Below, one piece after another: positions 45,126-55,733 of a stretch of 64,000 bases of DNA. The stretch comes from Flavobacterium haoranii (GTDB taxonomy: Bacteria > Bacteroidota > Bacteroidia > Flavobacteriales > Flavobacteriaceae): the NCBI RefSeq assembly GCF_009363055.1, contig NZ_CP045292.1, positions 2,480,001-2,544,000 of the forward strand, given 5' to 3'. Position 1 is the stretch's first letter; each line of letters opens with the position of its first letter. The notes beneath the pieces were generated by a model. It was not told the origin of the DNA, made no database searches, and saw nothing but the letters and a program-made list of their open reading frames with translations. The position numbers and the translations under genes are program-made.

Positions 45126-48100
45126 TTAGAGTGTGTTTACCCATTTAAAAATGGTTTCGTCGAAAATATTTTTATCTATAGGTTTTAAAATAAAATCGTT
45201 CATACCAATATCCATGCATTTGTCTTTCTCTCCTGCAATTACTCCAGCAGTTAATGCAATTATTATGGCATTTGGGTTTAGTTTTCTTATTTCTTTTGTA
45301 GCTTCATAGCCATTCATTACGGGCATTTGTATGTCCATTAATACAATATCGGGCTTGTATATTTTGTAATTTTGAACGGCTTCTAATCCGTTTTCGGCTT
45401 CAAAAATGCTCACGTTAGAAAATTTCTTTGTAAGTAATGTTTTAGTTAATAATAAATTTATCTTATTGTCTTCTACAATTAAGACTTTGAAATTTTCTTT
45501 GGTTATTTTCTCAATAGTTTTTGAAGTTTTAACTTCTTTTTCATCGGGATTGTTAAGTTTGTTTAAATAGTTTTGAAGTACTTCAATTTTTAATGGTTTT
45601 ACAATAGCATTAGCATTTTTGTAGTTGTCAATTTCTTTAAATACGCTGGTAGAGTTTTGCATAATTAAGAATTGTACTTTGGGATGAGTTTGAATAATTT
45701 CTGTTACAGAATTACTTCCTAAATATTCAAAATCTAAAAGTACTAATTTAAAATTTTCAAAATTAATATTCCTAATTTCGGGAGTCGATTCGCTCTCAAT
45801 ACCAAAATTTTTAAATGTTTTTCTAATTAGGGCACTGATGTAGTTATTGTCTTCAACAATTAGAACATTGTCTATTTTATTGTTCGTTAATTTTGTTAAT
45901 CTTTCGCAAGGTTTTGATTTTAGTTCTAAAGCAAAACTAAATTTACTTCCTTTATTTACCTCGCTTTCTATTACAAGTTTGCTGTTCATCATTTTTAATA
46001 AACTATTCGTAATGGAAAGTCCTAATCCAGTTCCTCCATAATTTCTTGTGGTAGAGCTATCTTCTTGGGTAAAAGCTTCTAGTACTTTGGATTGATTTTC
46101 TGGTTTTATCCCTACGCCAGTATCAATGATTTCAAAGTTTAAAATTGATTTGTCAGTTGTTTTTTCTAGTAAAGTAACTTTGATAATAATTTCGCCTTCG
46201 TGAGTAAATTTTATTGCATTGCTAAGTAGGTTTTGAATAATTTGTTTTAATCGGATTTCATCTACCCAAATGTTACATTCTACATTGTTATCGATATCTA
46301 CAATGAGTTCTAGGTTTTTTTGATGTGCATTGAATTTCATCATGTCGATAGTTTGATCGATAATATGATGAAGATTGGTTTTTTTGTTTTCTAAAATAAG
46401 TTTTCCGGCCTCAATTTTTGATAAATCTAAAATGTCGTTTACAACATCTAATAAACTTTGAGCCGATTGATTTACAGTGTTTAGATATTGAGATTGTATT
46501 TCGCTTATTGGAGTGTTTAATAATAATTTGCTAAAACCTATAATTCCGTTTAATGGAGTTCTTATTTCGTGACTCATGTTCGCTAAAAAAGCAGATTTAG
46601 CTTTGTTTGAACTTTCGGCTAATTCTTTTGCTATAATAGCATTTTCGATTTGTTTTCGTTCTGTTACATCTAAAATCACTCCTTCTAAATACTCAACTTT
46701 TCCATCGATAATGATACTTTCTCCGTATTCCTCAATCCATTTTATAGTACCATCTTTTCTAATTATTCTACATGTTACAACAAATGGTTCTTTTTTATTT
46801 ACAGCTTCAGAAATTATTTTTACAGCATTTGTTCTGTCTTCGGGATGGTACAAGTCTAAAAGTTTTATCGTTCCATCAAAAAAACTATCCTTTTTATAGC
46901 CTGTTAAATGCTCAATTTGGTCGTTTAAGTATATTTTTGAACGTTCCTCATCATATTTAACTAGATAAACTGCTGCAGGGATATTATTCGCGAGAAGTTT
47001 AAACTTTTCTTCACTTTCTTTTAGGGCATTTTGATTTTTGATTTTAATAATTGAAATAGCCATATTGTTAGCTAATGCTTCTAATACAGAAACTGTAAAT
47101 TCATCCCATTTTTCTGTTGTAGTATTAGAATCTATACCAAGATATCCTATTAAATCATCGCGATGTACAATAGGAATTATCAAAGCCGATTTTAAATTTC
47201 TATTTTTAAGTTTTGCTTTTAAGTCTTCATTTTTAATATCATCAACAATGAGGTGAAATGATTTTTTTTGCAATAAGTTTTCAAACATTTCAGGAAGACT
47301 TTCAGAATCTAAGTTTTGATAATTTGGATTGTTTAGATTTAATTCATTAGTATCTGCAAACCATTCAAATTGCTGATTTACACGATTTGTATCTTTGTGA
47401 TATTCGTAAAAACAAATTCGATCCGATTTTATTAATCTGGTTAACTGGCCTAAGGATTCGTCAAAAACATCGTCGAGCGAAGTCTTCTGAATAAGTTTAT
47501 TAGTGAATTTTGAAAATAAACCGAGTACTTCATTTTTATATAATAATTGAACTTCTGCCTTTTTTCTTTTATTTGATTCAAAAGCCAGTGCAATAACATC
47601 TGAAATAGTTTTGGCAAAACTTATTTCGTCGTTTGTCCATTTTTTAATTTCATTAATTTCTTCAAAACAGATTACTCCAAATAATTTTCCTGAAATATAA
47701 ATAGGAATGTCTAATAAAGATTTGATGTTGTTCTCTATAAAATAATCGTCTTTAAATTCTTCTAGTGTTGCATTTTCAAAAACATTAGAAGCAATTATTA
47801 TAGGCTCATTTTCTAGTGCATTAAAATATTTTGGATAATTGGTTTTAAACAATTCGCCTACAGAATTATGTACTTTTTTATGTTTAATATAGATATTATA
47901 GAGTTCAAGTTTAGTTTCAGAATAGAGCCAAAATCCTACGCGATCAATATTTAAACCTTTTGAAGCTTCTTCGCAAATATGTTCTAATAGTACTTTTTGA
48001 TTTTCAAAATTTATAAAGTTTAGAGTTGATAATTGATTTGAAATTGCGTTTAAATGAGTCGCTTTTTTAATGCGTTCTTGTTCTTCAATTTCAAGTAATT

Positions 48101-51100
48101 TAGAAGTAGTAATATCTCTAATAATTGATGAAAAACCAATAATTCTATCGCTTTCATTTTTTTTAATTGTTACACTTTGTGAAACCCAAATTGTTTCGCC
48201 GTTAGATTTTCTTATAGGAAACTCTTTTATTTCAAATTCACTCAAATTTTTTTCGTGAATTGTATAAAAATCTACCACTTCTTTTTTGTATTCTTCGGGA
48301 ACAAAATCAGAAAAATGTTTCCCAATTAATTCATTTTCTGAATATCCTAAATGTTCATAAGTAAATTTGTTTACATAAATAATATTACCATTTTTATCAC
48401 ACTCGTAAATAATGTCTCTTGCTGATTGCACTAAATCGGAGTACTTTTTTTCTAAACTTATTTTTTGGGTAACATCTTGCCCATTCGCTACAAATAAGTT
48501 GTCGGAATATTTATAATCGGTCCACTGAATATATTTGATGCCTCCAGATTTAGTTTTAAGTTTACGTATATAAATATGATTTGGTTTAAAAATTAAATTA
48601 TAATCAATTTTTTTAAATTCAGAATCGCCTGTTAGTTTCCAAAAATTTTCTCCCAAAACTTCTTCAGGTGTAAAACCTAGTATTTTTTCAATTGATTGTC
48701 CACAAAATTCTAAATTACCATTTCGATCCGTTGCAATAGTTAATGAGTTTGAATTATCAATTATACTTTTGGAAAAAATGATTTTTTCATTAGAATTAAA
48801 GACAGAGATTCTTCGGGCATAATTAATAAATAAAATAACGATGGAAAGTACAATTAATGAAATGTTTTCTACTGGTTGCCATTTATTAACCAAAATAGAA
48901 AAGATAATGAGTATTAAACTCACAATAACAAATGTGATGTAATGGTTTGGTTTTGGAAGTGCAATGTATGAATAATATAAAACCATAGTGACTTCGGCAT
49001 ATGTAATGAAGTCAAATTCGCGAGTTAAAAGTTTTGTAAATACAAGTGTTCCAAATCCTAAAAAATAGATAAGTTGAATATGGTTGAGGTTCTTTTTGAT
49101 AAACATGCTTTTCTTCTCGAGGAAAAATACAGAAAGGCATAAAAATCCCATTATAAAGTTAATCGCCGATTCAACAGGCGGTCTTTTTATAAAAATCAGG
49201 TAAAGTATTTCTGCGAATGGGAAAACAATGCCAATGAATAGAAAATAGATTTTGAGTTCATTACTTGAGGCTTGTCGCTCTGATAAGTTTTTTACGATGT
49301 CTTTGTTAAATTTTGATGAACTATCAATAATCCCTTTAAATAAGAGTGTTATGCAAATTAGAAAAGGGATTAAAAACCACCATTTAAAATAAAAAGGAGT
49401 TTCTATTCTAAAATTATAGCTTTTGGGCTCACTTAATTCATTGCCGAACTTATCTACGGCCTTGTAGAAAAAAGTGTGATTTCCAAAGTCAATATTTGAA
49501 TAACTAATCTTGTTTTGTTTTGAAGGTTTACTCCAGCCGTTATTAACACCAGTTAAATAATAAGAATAATAGACTTCTTCTGTATTAGTTGGATTTAAAA
49601 GACAAAATTCGAAAGTTAAATCATTTTCATCATTTTTAAATTCATAATTTTCTGTGGGAATGTTAAACCACTTATTTGTTTGTCTATTTTCTTTCCAATT
49701 AATGTTTTTATTGGCAATGTTAATCCCCGTTAGCGCTATGGGAGATTTATATTTGTTTTTGGATTCGTAAAAATTTAAAAATTTAAAAAGACCTTTAGCG
49801 GTACCAAAGTAAAATCCGCCCTCTATATCTTTACATTGTGAACGTATATTTAATTCTAATCCTTTAAAACCATTTTTACCATTGTAGTTAAATATTTTTG
49901 TAATATTTCCTTCATTTGTAACGGTTAATTTATCGATTCCGAAATTTGTTCCTAAATAAACGTTCCCCTTTTTATCGGCAGAAAGCGTGTAAGAAAGTCC
50001 AGATGTTAAGCCACTTTTAGTGCTAAAACTCTTAATCTTCTCTTTGCAAATAGAGTACAGTTTACTATTTGAAGCAAACCAAAAGTTTCCATAGCTATCT
50101 CTTGTAGAACAATTGAAATTAATTTTTGGAATTTTATTGGTGGATGAAAAATTATTGTTTTCATCAAGGCTTATAAGATGTAATCCAAAGTTTGTAGTAA
50201 TATACCAGTTTTTACTATCTATTTCTTGTATTGAAGTAATATTAAAACTTCCAAATTTTTCTGGTAAAATTGCTTGTGCATGATTTTTAATTTCGTCGAA
50301 AATAAATAGACCCGATGTTGTTGCTAATAATAAATTTGTCTTGTCTTTTTTGTGTATTGCATTAATTGTAGAACTGTCAATTTTTGATGAGGTATTTATT
50401 TTATTGCCTATATTTTTTTGTAATTTGTATAAACCAAAATTTGAACCTGCGTAAATAGTTTCATTAGATTTAATAATGGATTTAAAAGTTTTTCCGTCAA
50501 AAAATATTCTATCCAATTTAAATTCTTGTGAGTCGCCTTCCACATATCTGTAGAGTCCTTTTTTTTGTATTCCAACATATAAATACTCTTCTGTTGATAA
50601 AATGCTATAAATATATGGAGATTCTAAACCTGTAATATTTGAATAACCATAAAACGGTTGGAATTGAGAACTAATTAATCCGGTTCCATGTGTACCATAG
50701 TATAATTTTCCCACATTGTCTTGTAACATGCAAGTAACATTTTTACCATTAAAACCATTATCCTTAGTTATAATGTTAAAATAGTTTTTAGTGTACATGG
50801 CAACACCTTCTTCATTTTCGCCTGCTATCCAAAAAAAACCGCTATTTCCTTTTAAAATTTTTGTTACATGAAATGGTCTACCGTCGTTTTGAGTGAGTTT
50901 GTTTTCTAAGGTAATTTCTAATGTAGGATTGTTTTTTATAGAATAAACAAACCCTTCAGATGTTCCAATTATTGCTTGATTTTCTTTTGCTTTAGCAATA
51001 GTTACATATTCTTTTAAAATGTCATTTCGAATCTGTTTTAATTTAAAATCAGGAGACAATGCAAATAAACCTGAGTTGGTGCCTAAAAAAAGAATACCTT

Positions 51101-51608
51101 GAACGTCCTGAAAAATTGAGTTTACTTCATCGAATTTATTTTGATTCGAAATAGTTTGTTGTACTTTATAATTGTCGTCTATGACTAATATTTCATTATC
51201 TAAAAAACAGTATATGTGTTTTTTGCTGACAAATAATTTTATTAAGTTTCTATTTTCTTTTGGCAGATAAATTGTCTTAAATATTTTTTCGCCATCAAAA
51301 ACTAAAATACCCGAGTATTTTGTAGAAAAAACTATATTGTGGTTATGGTCTTCAACTACATCAGTAACAAAAAAACCTTCTTTTTCGTTGTAGTTGTTAA
51401 ACTGCTCAAAGGAAGTTCCATCATACTTAATTAATCCAGTTCCTTCAGTTCCAATCCAAATTAAATTTCTAGAATCTTGTATGATTGAAGTTATAGAAGA
51501 AGAAGGTAATCCATTTTCTTGAGAAAAAACATCATAATCATATACCTGAGCTTTTAAGCTCGGTAAAAAAGAAAAAAATAGAAAATAGAGTAAAATTTTT
51601 CTTATCAT
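45126..51608 (-). CDS. Hybrid sensor histidine kinase with propeller, membrane, PAS/GAF, kinase and two receiver domains
   Basis: 2160 residues in order: signal peptide 1-20; two-component regulator propeller repeats about 21-620 (WIGTEGTGLIKYDG, LFLGTNSGLF, YLGTNFGIDKL); Y_Y_Y domain about 655-735; one membrane helix at about 743-760; six further membrane helices about 786-930; PAS about 945-1045 and 1055-1170; GAF about 1205-1345 and 1370-1520; PAS about 1530-1650. The kinase core has HisKA with phospho-accepting H1680 (ANMSHEIRTPLNG) and HATPase_c (NAIKFTHEGE, DTGVGI, GGTGLGLS). A receiver domain 1913-2020 keeps D1959 but has a diverged loop (LLDFEYLG). A canonical receiver is at 2040-2160 with D2092 (VLMDIQMPVMNG). 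No DNA-binding domain is fused, unlike HTCS proteins; a separate phospho-partner is expected. Confidence 0.93.
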   Translation of the reverse strand: MIRKILLYFLFFSFLPSLKAQVYDYDVFSQENGLPSSSITSIIQDSRNLIWIGTEGTGLIKYDGTSFEQFNNYNEKEGFFVTDVVEDHNHNIVFSTKYSGILVFDGEKIFKTIYLPKENRNLIKLFVSKKHIYCFLDNEILVIDDNYKVQQTISNQNKFDEVNSIFQDVQGILFLGTNSGLFALSPDFKLKQIRNDILKEYVTIAKAKENQAIIGTSEGFVYSIKNNPTLEITLENKLTQNDGRPFHVTKILKGNSGFFWIAGENEEGVAMYTKNYFNIITKDNGFNGKNVTCMLQDNVGKLYYGTHGTGLISSQFQPFYGYSNITGLESPYIYSILSTEEYLYVGIQKKGLYRYVEGDSQEFKLDRIFFDGKTFKSIIKSNETIYAGSNFGLYKLQKNIGNKINTSSKIDSSTINAIHKKDKTNLLLATTSGLFIFDEIKNHAQAILPEKFGSFNITSIQEIDSKNWYITTNFGLHLISLDENNNFSSTNKIPKINFNCSTRDSYGNFWFASNSKLYSICKEKIKSFSTKSGLTSGLSYTLSADKKGNVYLGTNFGIDKLTVTNEGNITKIFNYNGKNGFKGLELNIRSQCKDIEGGFYFGTAKGLFKFLNFYESKNKYKSPIALTGINIANKNINWKENRQTNKWFNIPTENYEFKNDENDLTFEFCLLNPTNTEEVYYSYYLTGVNNGWSKPSKQNKISYSNIDFGNHTFFYKAVDKFGNELSEPKSYNFRIETPFYFKWWFLIPFLICITLLFKGIIDSSSKFNKDIVKNLSERQASSNELKIYFLFIGIVFPFAEILYLIFIKRPPVESAINFIMGFLCLSVFFLEKKSMFIKKNLNHIQLIYFLGFGTLVFTKLLTREFDFITYAEVTMVLYYSYIALPKPNHYITFVIVSLILIIFSILVNKWQPVENISLIVLSIVILFINYARRISVFNSNEKIIFSKSIIDNSNSLTIATDRNGNLEFCGQSIEKILGFTPEEVLGENFWKLTGDSEFKKIDYNLIFKPNHIYIRKLKTKSGGIKYIQWTDYKYSDNLFVANGQDVTQKISLEKKYSDLVQSARDIIYECDKNGNIIYVNKFTYEHLGYSENELIGKHFSDFVPEEYKKEVVDFYTIHEKNLSEFEIKEFPIRKSNGETIWVSQSVTIKKNESDRIIGFSSIIRDITTSKLLEIEEQERIKKATHLNAISNQLSTLNFINFENQKVLLEHICEEASKGLNIDRVGFWLYSETKLELYNIYIKHKKVHNSVGELFKTNYPKYFNALENEPIIIASNVFENATLEEFKDDYFIENNIKSLLDIPIYISGKLFGVICFEEINEIKKWTNDEISFAKTISDVIALAFESNKRKKAEVQLLYKNEVLGLFSKFTNKLIQKTSLDDVFDESLGQLTRLIKSDRICFYEYHKDTNRVNQQFEWFADTNELNLNNPNYQNLDSESLPEMFENLLQKKSFHLIVDDIKNEDLKAKLKNRNLKSALIIPIVHRDDLIGYLGIDSNTTTEKWDEFTVSVLEALANNMAISIIKIKNQNALKESEEKFKLLANNIPAAVYLVKYDEERSKIYLNDQIEHLTGYKKDSFFDGTIKLLDLYHPEDRTNAVKIISEAVNKKEPFVVTCRIIRKDGTIKWIEEYGESIIIDGKVEYLEGVILDVTERKQIENAIIAKELAESSNKAKSAFLANMSHEIRTPLNGIIGFSKLLLNTPISEIQSQYLNTVNQSAQSLLDVVNDILDLSKIEAGKLILENKKTNLHHIIDQTIDMMKFNAHQKNLELIVDIDNNVECNIWVDEIRLKQIIQNLLSNAIKFTHEGEIIIKVTLLEKTTDKSILNFEIIDTGVGIKPENQSKVLEAFTQEDSSTTRNYGGTGLGLSITNSLLKMMNSKLVIESEVNKGSKFSFALELKSKPCERLTKLTNNKIDNVLIVEDNNYISALIRKTFKNFGIESESTPEIRNINFENFKLVLLDFEYLGSNSVTEIIQTHPKVQFLIMQNSTSVFKEIDNYKNANAIVKPLKIEVLQNYLNKLNNPDEKEVKTSKTIEKITKENFKVLIVEDNKINLLLTKTLLTKKFSNVSIFEAENGLEAVQNYKIYKPDIVLMDIQMPVMNGYEATKEIRKLNPNAIIIALTAGVIAGEKDKCMDIGMNDFILKPIDKNIFDETIFKWVNTL

Positions 51609-51814
51609 TAAATCTTGGAGTAAGATTTTAAAGCTATGAAATTAATAAAACTTTATGAAAAATTTTAAAAATAAATCAAATTATTCTTGAAGTTGATAAT
51701 TTTTGATAATCTTAAAAAAGCTTGTTAGGCTTGGGTTCTATTAGGTTTTAACATAAAAAATGTGGTAGTTTCATATTTTTTCACTAAAATTGGAGGTTTT
51801 TTACCCAAAATATT

Positions 51815-53984
51815 ATGAGATTTTTAAAATTATCGTTTCTTTTTTTATTGTTTGTATCGGCTTCTGTGTATAGCCAAAAGAGTTAACTCTTGAAGAAATT
51901 TGGTCTGGCGCATTTCGTACTCAAGGTATGGATGAGTTAAATGCGATGAAAAACACGAACCAATATACGGTACTAAATTTTGACAGAGCGACTCGTTCTA
52001 TGCAAATCGATTTGTTTGATTATGCAACTTTAAATAAGGTTTCTACTTTAATCGATTCTAAAGATTTTCAAGAATTAAGAGGAATAGATTCTTATAGCTT
52101 TAATGCAAAAGAAAATCAAATTTTAATTGCTAATAATTCAGCTCAAATTTTCCGTCATTCTTTTACAGCCGATTATTTTTTATATGATATGGCTTCTAAA
52201 AAAATTACAAAAATTGCAGATTATCAAATTCAAGAACCAACATTTTCTCCTGATGGTACTAAAATAGCGTATGCTTATCAAAACAATTTGTATGTATATG
52301 ATATTGCATCAAAAAAACACCAGCAAATTACAACTGATGGAAAGAAAAATGTAGTGATTAATGGTATCACAGATTGGGTTTATGAAGAAGAATTTGCATT
52401 TGTAAGAGCTTTCGATTGGAACAAAACAGGGGATAAAGTTGCCTTCATTCGTTTTGATGAATCTCAAGTTCCTGAGTTTTCAATGGATATGTATAACCAA
52501 GGTTTGTATCCTACTCAAGAAGTTTTTAAATATCCTAAAGCTGGTGAAAAAAATTCGGATGTTTCACTTCATATTTATGATCTAAATACAAAGCAAATAA
52601 AACAAGTAGATTTGTCGAAATATAACGATTTTTACATTGCGCGTTTGCAATGGACAAATGAAGCGAATACTTTAAGTGCACAAGTTTTAAATCGCCATCA
52701 AAATAATTTAGATTTACTTTTTGTTGATGGAAAATCTGCTTCATATAAAGTTGTTTTAAATGAAACAGATAAAGCGTATGTTGATGTAACGGATAATTTA
52801 ACTTTTTTGAGTGACAATAGTTTTATTTGGACATCAGAAAAAGATGGGTTTAATCACATTTATTATTACGATAAAACAGGTAAATTAAAAAATCAGGTAA
52901 CAAAAGGAAACTGGGAAGTAACTGCTTATTATGGTTTCGACGAAAAAATAAAACAGTTTACTATCAATCTGTTGAAAATGGTTCAATAAATCGCGATGTT
53001 TATGCTGTTAAAATAGATGGAAAAGGTAAAAAGAGATTGTCAAATCAAACAGGCACTAACAATGCTACTTTTAGTCCAAATTTCCAGTTTTACATCAACA
53101 GTTTTTCAAATGTAAATACTGCGCCGGTTTACACTTTAAATAGTTCTAAAGATGGCAAAACAGTTAAAACTATTGTTGAAAACAAGGCTGTTCAAGATAA
53201 ATTAGCGACTTATGATGTGGCACCAAAAGAGTTTTTTACTTTAACTACAGAAAAAGGACATAATTTGAACGCTTGGATTATAAAACCTAAAAATTTTGAT
53301 ACTTCAAAAAAATATCCAGTTTTTATGTATCAGTATTCTGGTCCAGGTTCACAACAAGTTGCAAATTCTTGGAACGGAATTAATGATTATTGGTTCATGA
53401 TGTTAGCGCAACAAGGCTATTTAGTGGTTTGTGTTGATGGAAGAGGAACTGGTTTTAAAGGTGCTGCATTCAAAAAATGCACATATAAAGAACTAGGGAA
53501 ATATGAGGTAGAAGATCAAATTGATGCAGCTAAAGTTTTAGGTAAATACAATTATGTAGATGCTTCAAGAATTGGAATCTTTGGATGGAGTTATGGAGGA
53601 TTTATGGCTTCAAATTGTATTTTCCAGGGTGCTGAGGTATTTAAAACAGCAATTGCAGTTGCACCAGTTACAAGCTGGAGATATTACGATTCAATTTATA
53701 CCGAACGTTATATGCAAACTCCACAGGAAAACGCAAGTGGTTACGATAATAATTCGCCAATTAATCATGTAGCAAAATTAAAAGGTAATTTCCTTCTAGT
53801 TCATGGTACTGCAGATGATAATGTTCACGTACAAAATAGTATGAAAATGATTGAAGCATTAGTGCAAGCGAATAAACAATTTGATTGGGCTATTTATCCA
53901 GATAAAAACCACGGTATTTACGGAGGTAAAACTCGCCTTCAATTATATACAAAAATGACTAATTTCATTAAAGAAAAACTATAA
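51815..53984 (+). CDS. Dipeptidyl peptidase IV (S9 family), frame broken twice
   Basis: The ATG at 51815 opens a signal peptide (MRFLKLSFLFLLFVSASVYS), then the frame stops. Adding one A to the run at 51876-51879 joins LTLEEIWSGAFRTQGMDELN, and one A at 52943-52948 joins the propeller to the catalytic half, giving about 723 residues, the usual DPP IV length. The N-terminal part is an eight-bladed propeller (TITKIADYQIQEPTFSPDG-like blades). The S9 triad is complete: Ser in FGWSYGGFMAS, Asp in HGTADDNVHVQ, His in DKNHGIYGG. It removes X-Pro or X-Ala dipeptides from the N-termini of peptides in the periplasm. Two POT transporters follow. The breaks look like sequence errors. Confidence 0.87.
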
Positions 53985-54008
53985 CCAACTAAACTAACTA
54001 AACAAAAT

Positions 54009-55726
54009 ATGAGCGAAGTTACTGCAAAACAAAAGCATCCAAAAGGACTTTGGGTATTATTCGGAACTGAAATGTGGGAGCGTTTCAATTTCTACGGAAT
54101 GCGAGCGTTATTAACATTATTTATGGTAAATGCCCTTATGGTAAAAGAGGGTCAGGCCTCGATTATTTATGGTGGTTTTTTAGCTTTATGTTACTTAACT
54201 CCACTATTAGGAGGGTTTATTGCCGATAGATTTTTAGGAAATCGCTATTGCATTATTATGGGGGGATTTTGATGGCGTTAGGACAATTATTGTTGTTTTT
54301 TAGCGCTTCAGTTTTCGATACCAATATTGGAATGTCAAATACTTTATTATGGACAGCTTTAGGTATTATAATTTTTGGTAACGGATTCTTTAAGCCCAAC
54401 ATTTCTTCTATGGTAGGTAGCTTGTATCCTAAGCAAGAAAAAGACAAATTAGATTCTGCGTTTACTATTTTTTACATGGGAATAAATGTTGGAGCTTTTT
54501 TAGGTCAATTTATTTGTCCCTTTTTAGGAGATGTTAAAGTTGATGGCGTAAGAGATTTATTTGCTTTTAAATGGGGATTCTTAGCAGCATCTTTAGCAAT
54601 GATTATTGGTACAATTACATTTATTTTACTTAAGAATAAATATGTAGTTACACCAGAGGGTAAACCTATTGGTGGTTTGCCAAAACATAATGATACTTCA
54701 GATTTAGAAGATGGTGAAGCTGGATCTGCTAAATTTTCAAAGACTTCTTTAATTGTTTCAGGAATAATTTTTGTTGTTTTATTTTTTGTGTTTCAATATA
54801 TGCACATTGGAAAAATTGGTTTTAGTGGTTTAGAAGCAAGTAAAGCTATTGAAGGTATTATTTATCCTATTATATATGCATCTGGAATTTCACTTGCTGC
54901 ATTGATTATTTCTGATTCGGCATTAACCAAAGTTGAACGTGATAGAATTTTAGTTATTTATATTATTTCATTTTTTGTAATTTTCTTTTGGGCAGCATTT
55001 GAACAAGCAGGTTCTTCATTAACTTTTATCGCAGATAACCAAACAGATAGAAAATTTATTTTTGATTGGGAAATGCCTGCTTCAATGGTGCAAATATTTA
55101 ATGGTTTATTTGTTGTATTATTAGCTGTACCATTTTCAATGTTATGGGACAAATTAAGAGCAGCAGGTAAAGAACCTACTTCGCCATTTAAACAAGCTGT
55201 TGGTTTAGCTTTAATGGCTGTGAGTTATTTTATTATTGCATATAATGTAAAAGATTTAGGAAGCACCGGTTTGTTAGCAATCAAATGGTTAATTTTATTA
55301 TACTTAATTCAAACAATGGGAGAACTTTGTTTATCACCAATTGGATTGTCATTAGTGGGTAAATTATCGCCTAAGCGTTTTGCATCTTTGTTGTATGGTG
55401 TTTTCTTTATTTCAAATGCTGCAGGTTATGCTTTGGCAGGAACTTTAGGATCAATATTACCTGCAACTGGTGATAAGTTTGAAAAGGCAAAAACTTTAGG
55501 AATTGATTTGCAAGCAATTCTAGATAAAACATCTGTTCTTACTCCAGAAGTAGAAAAAGTATTAATTGAAAATCAGATTCCAGTTACAAATCCTGTTTTT
55601 GCTGGTTTTGAAATTCACAATCTTTTCGAATTCTTTATGGTGTTTGTGGTTTTATGTGGTATTGCAGCTATTTTATTAGCTTTAATTACACCAACATTAA
55701 AGAAAATGATGCACGGAATTAAATAA
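54009..55726 (+). CDS. POT family peptide transporter, frame broken at a G6 tract
   Basis: The start at 54009 gives the N-terminal POT signature GTEMWERFNFYGMRALLTLF. The frame stops after IIMGGF; adding one G to the run at 54260-54265 gives IIMGGILMALGQLLLF and continues to 55726, about 572 residues and 12-14 membrane helices. The internal FGNGFFKPNISSMVGSLY is the second PTR2 signature, and the EQAGSSL-type segment (FEQAGSSLTFIADNQ) is conserved in proton-dependent oligopeptide transporters. It imports di- and tripeptides with protons. It lies 24 bases after DPP IV and 7 bases before a second POT gene. Confidence 0.88.
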
Positions 55727-55733
55727 ATTAAAT

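Noticed and set aside
54248..55726. Second POT frame starting at MHYYGGILMALG as an independent gene
   Set aside because: It lacks the first membrane helices and its start is out of place; it is the continuation of the gene at 54009 across a G-run deletion.
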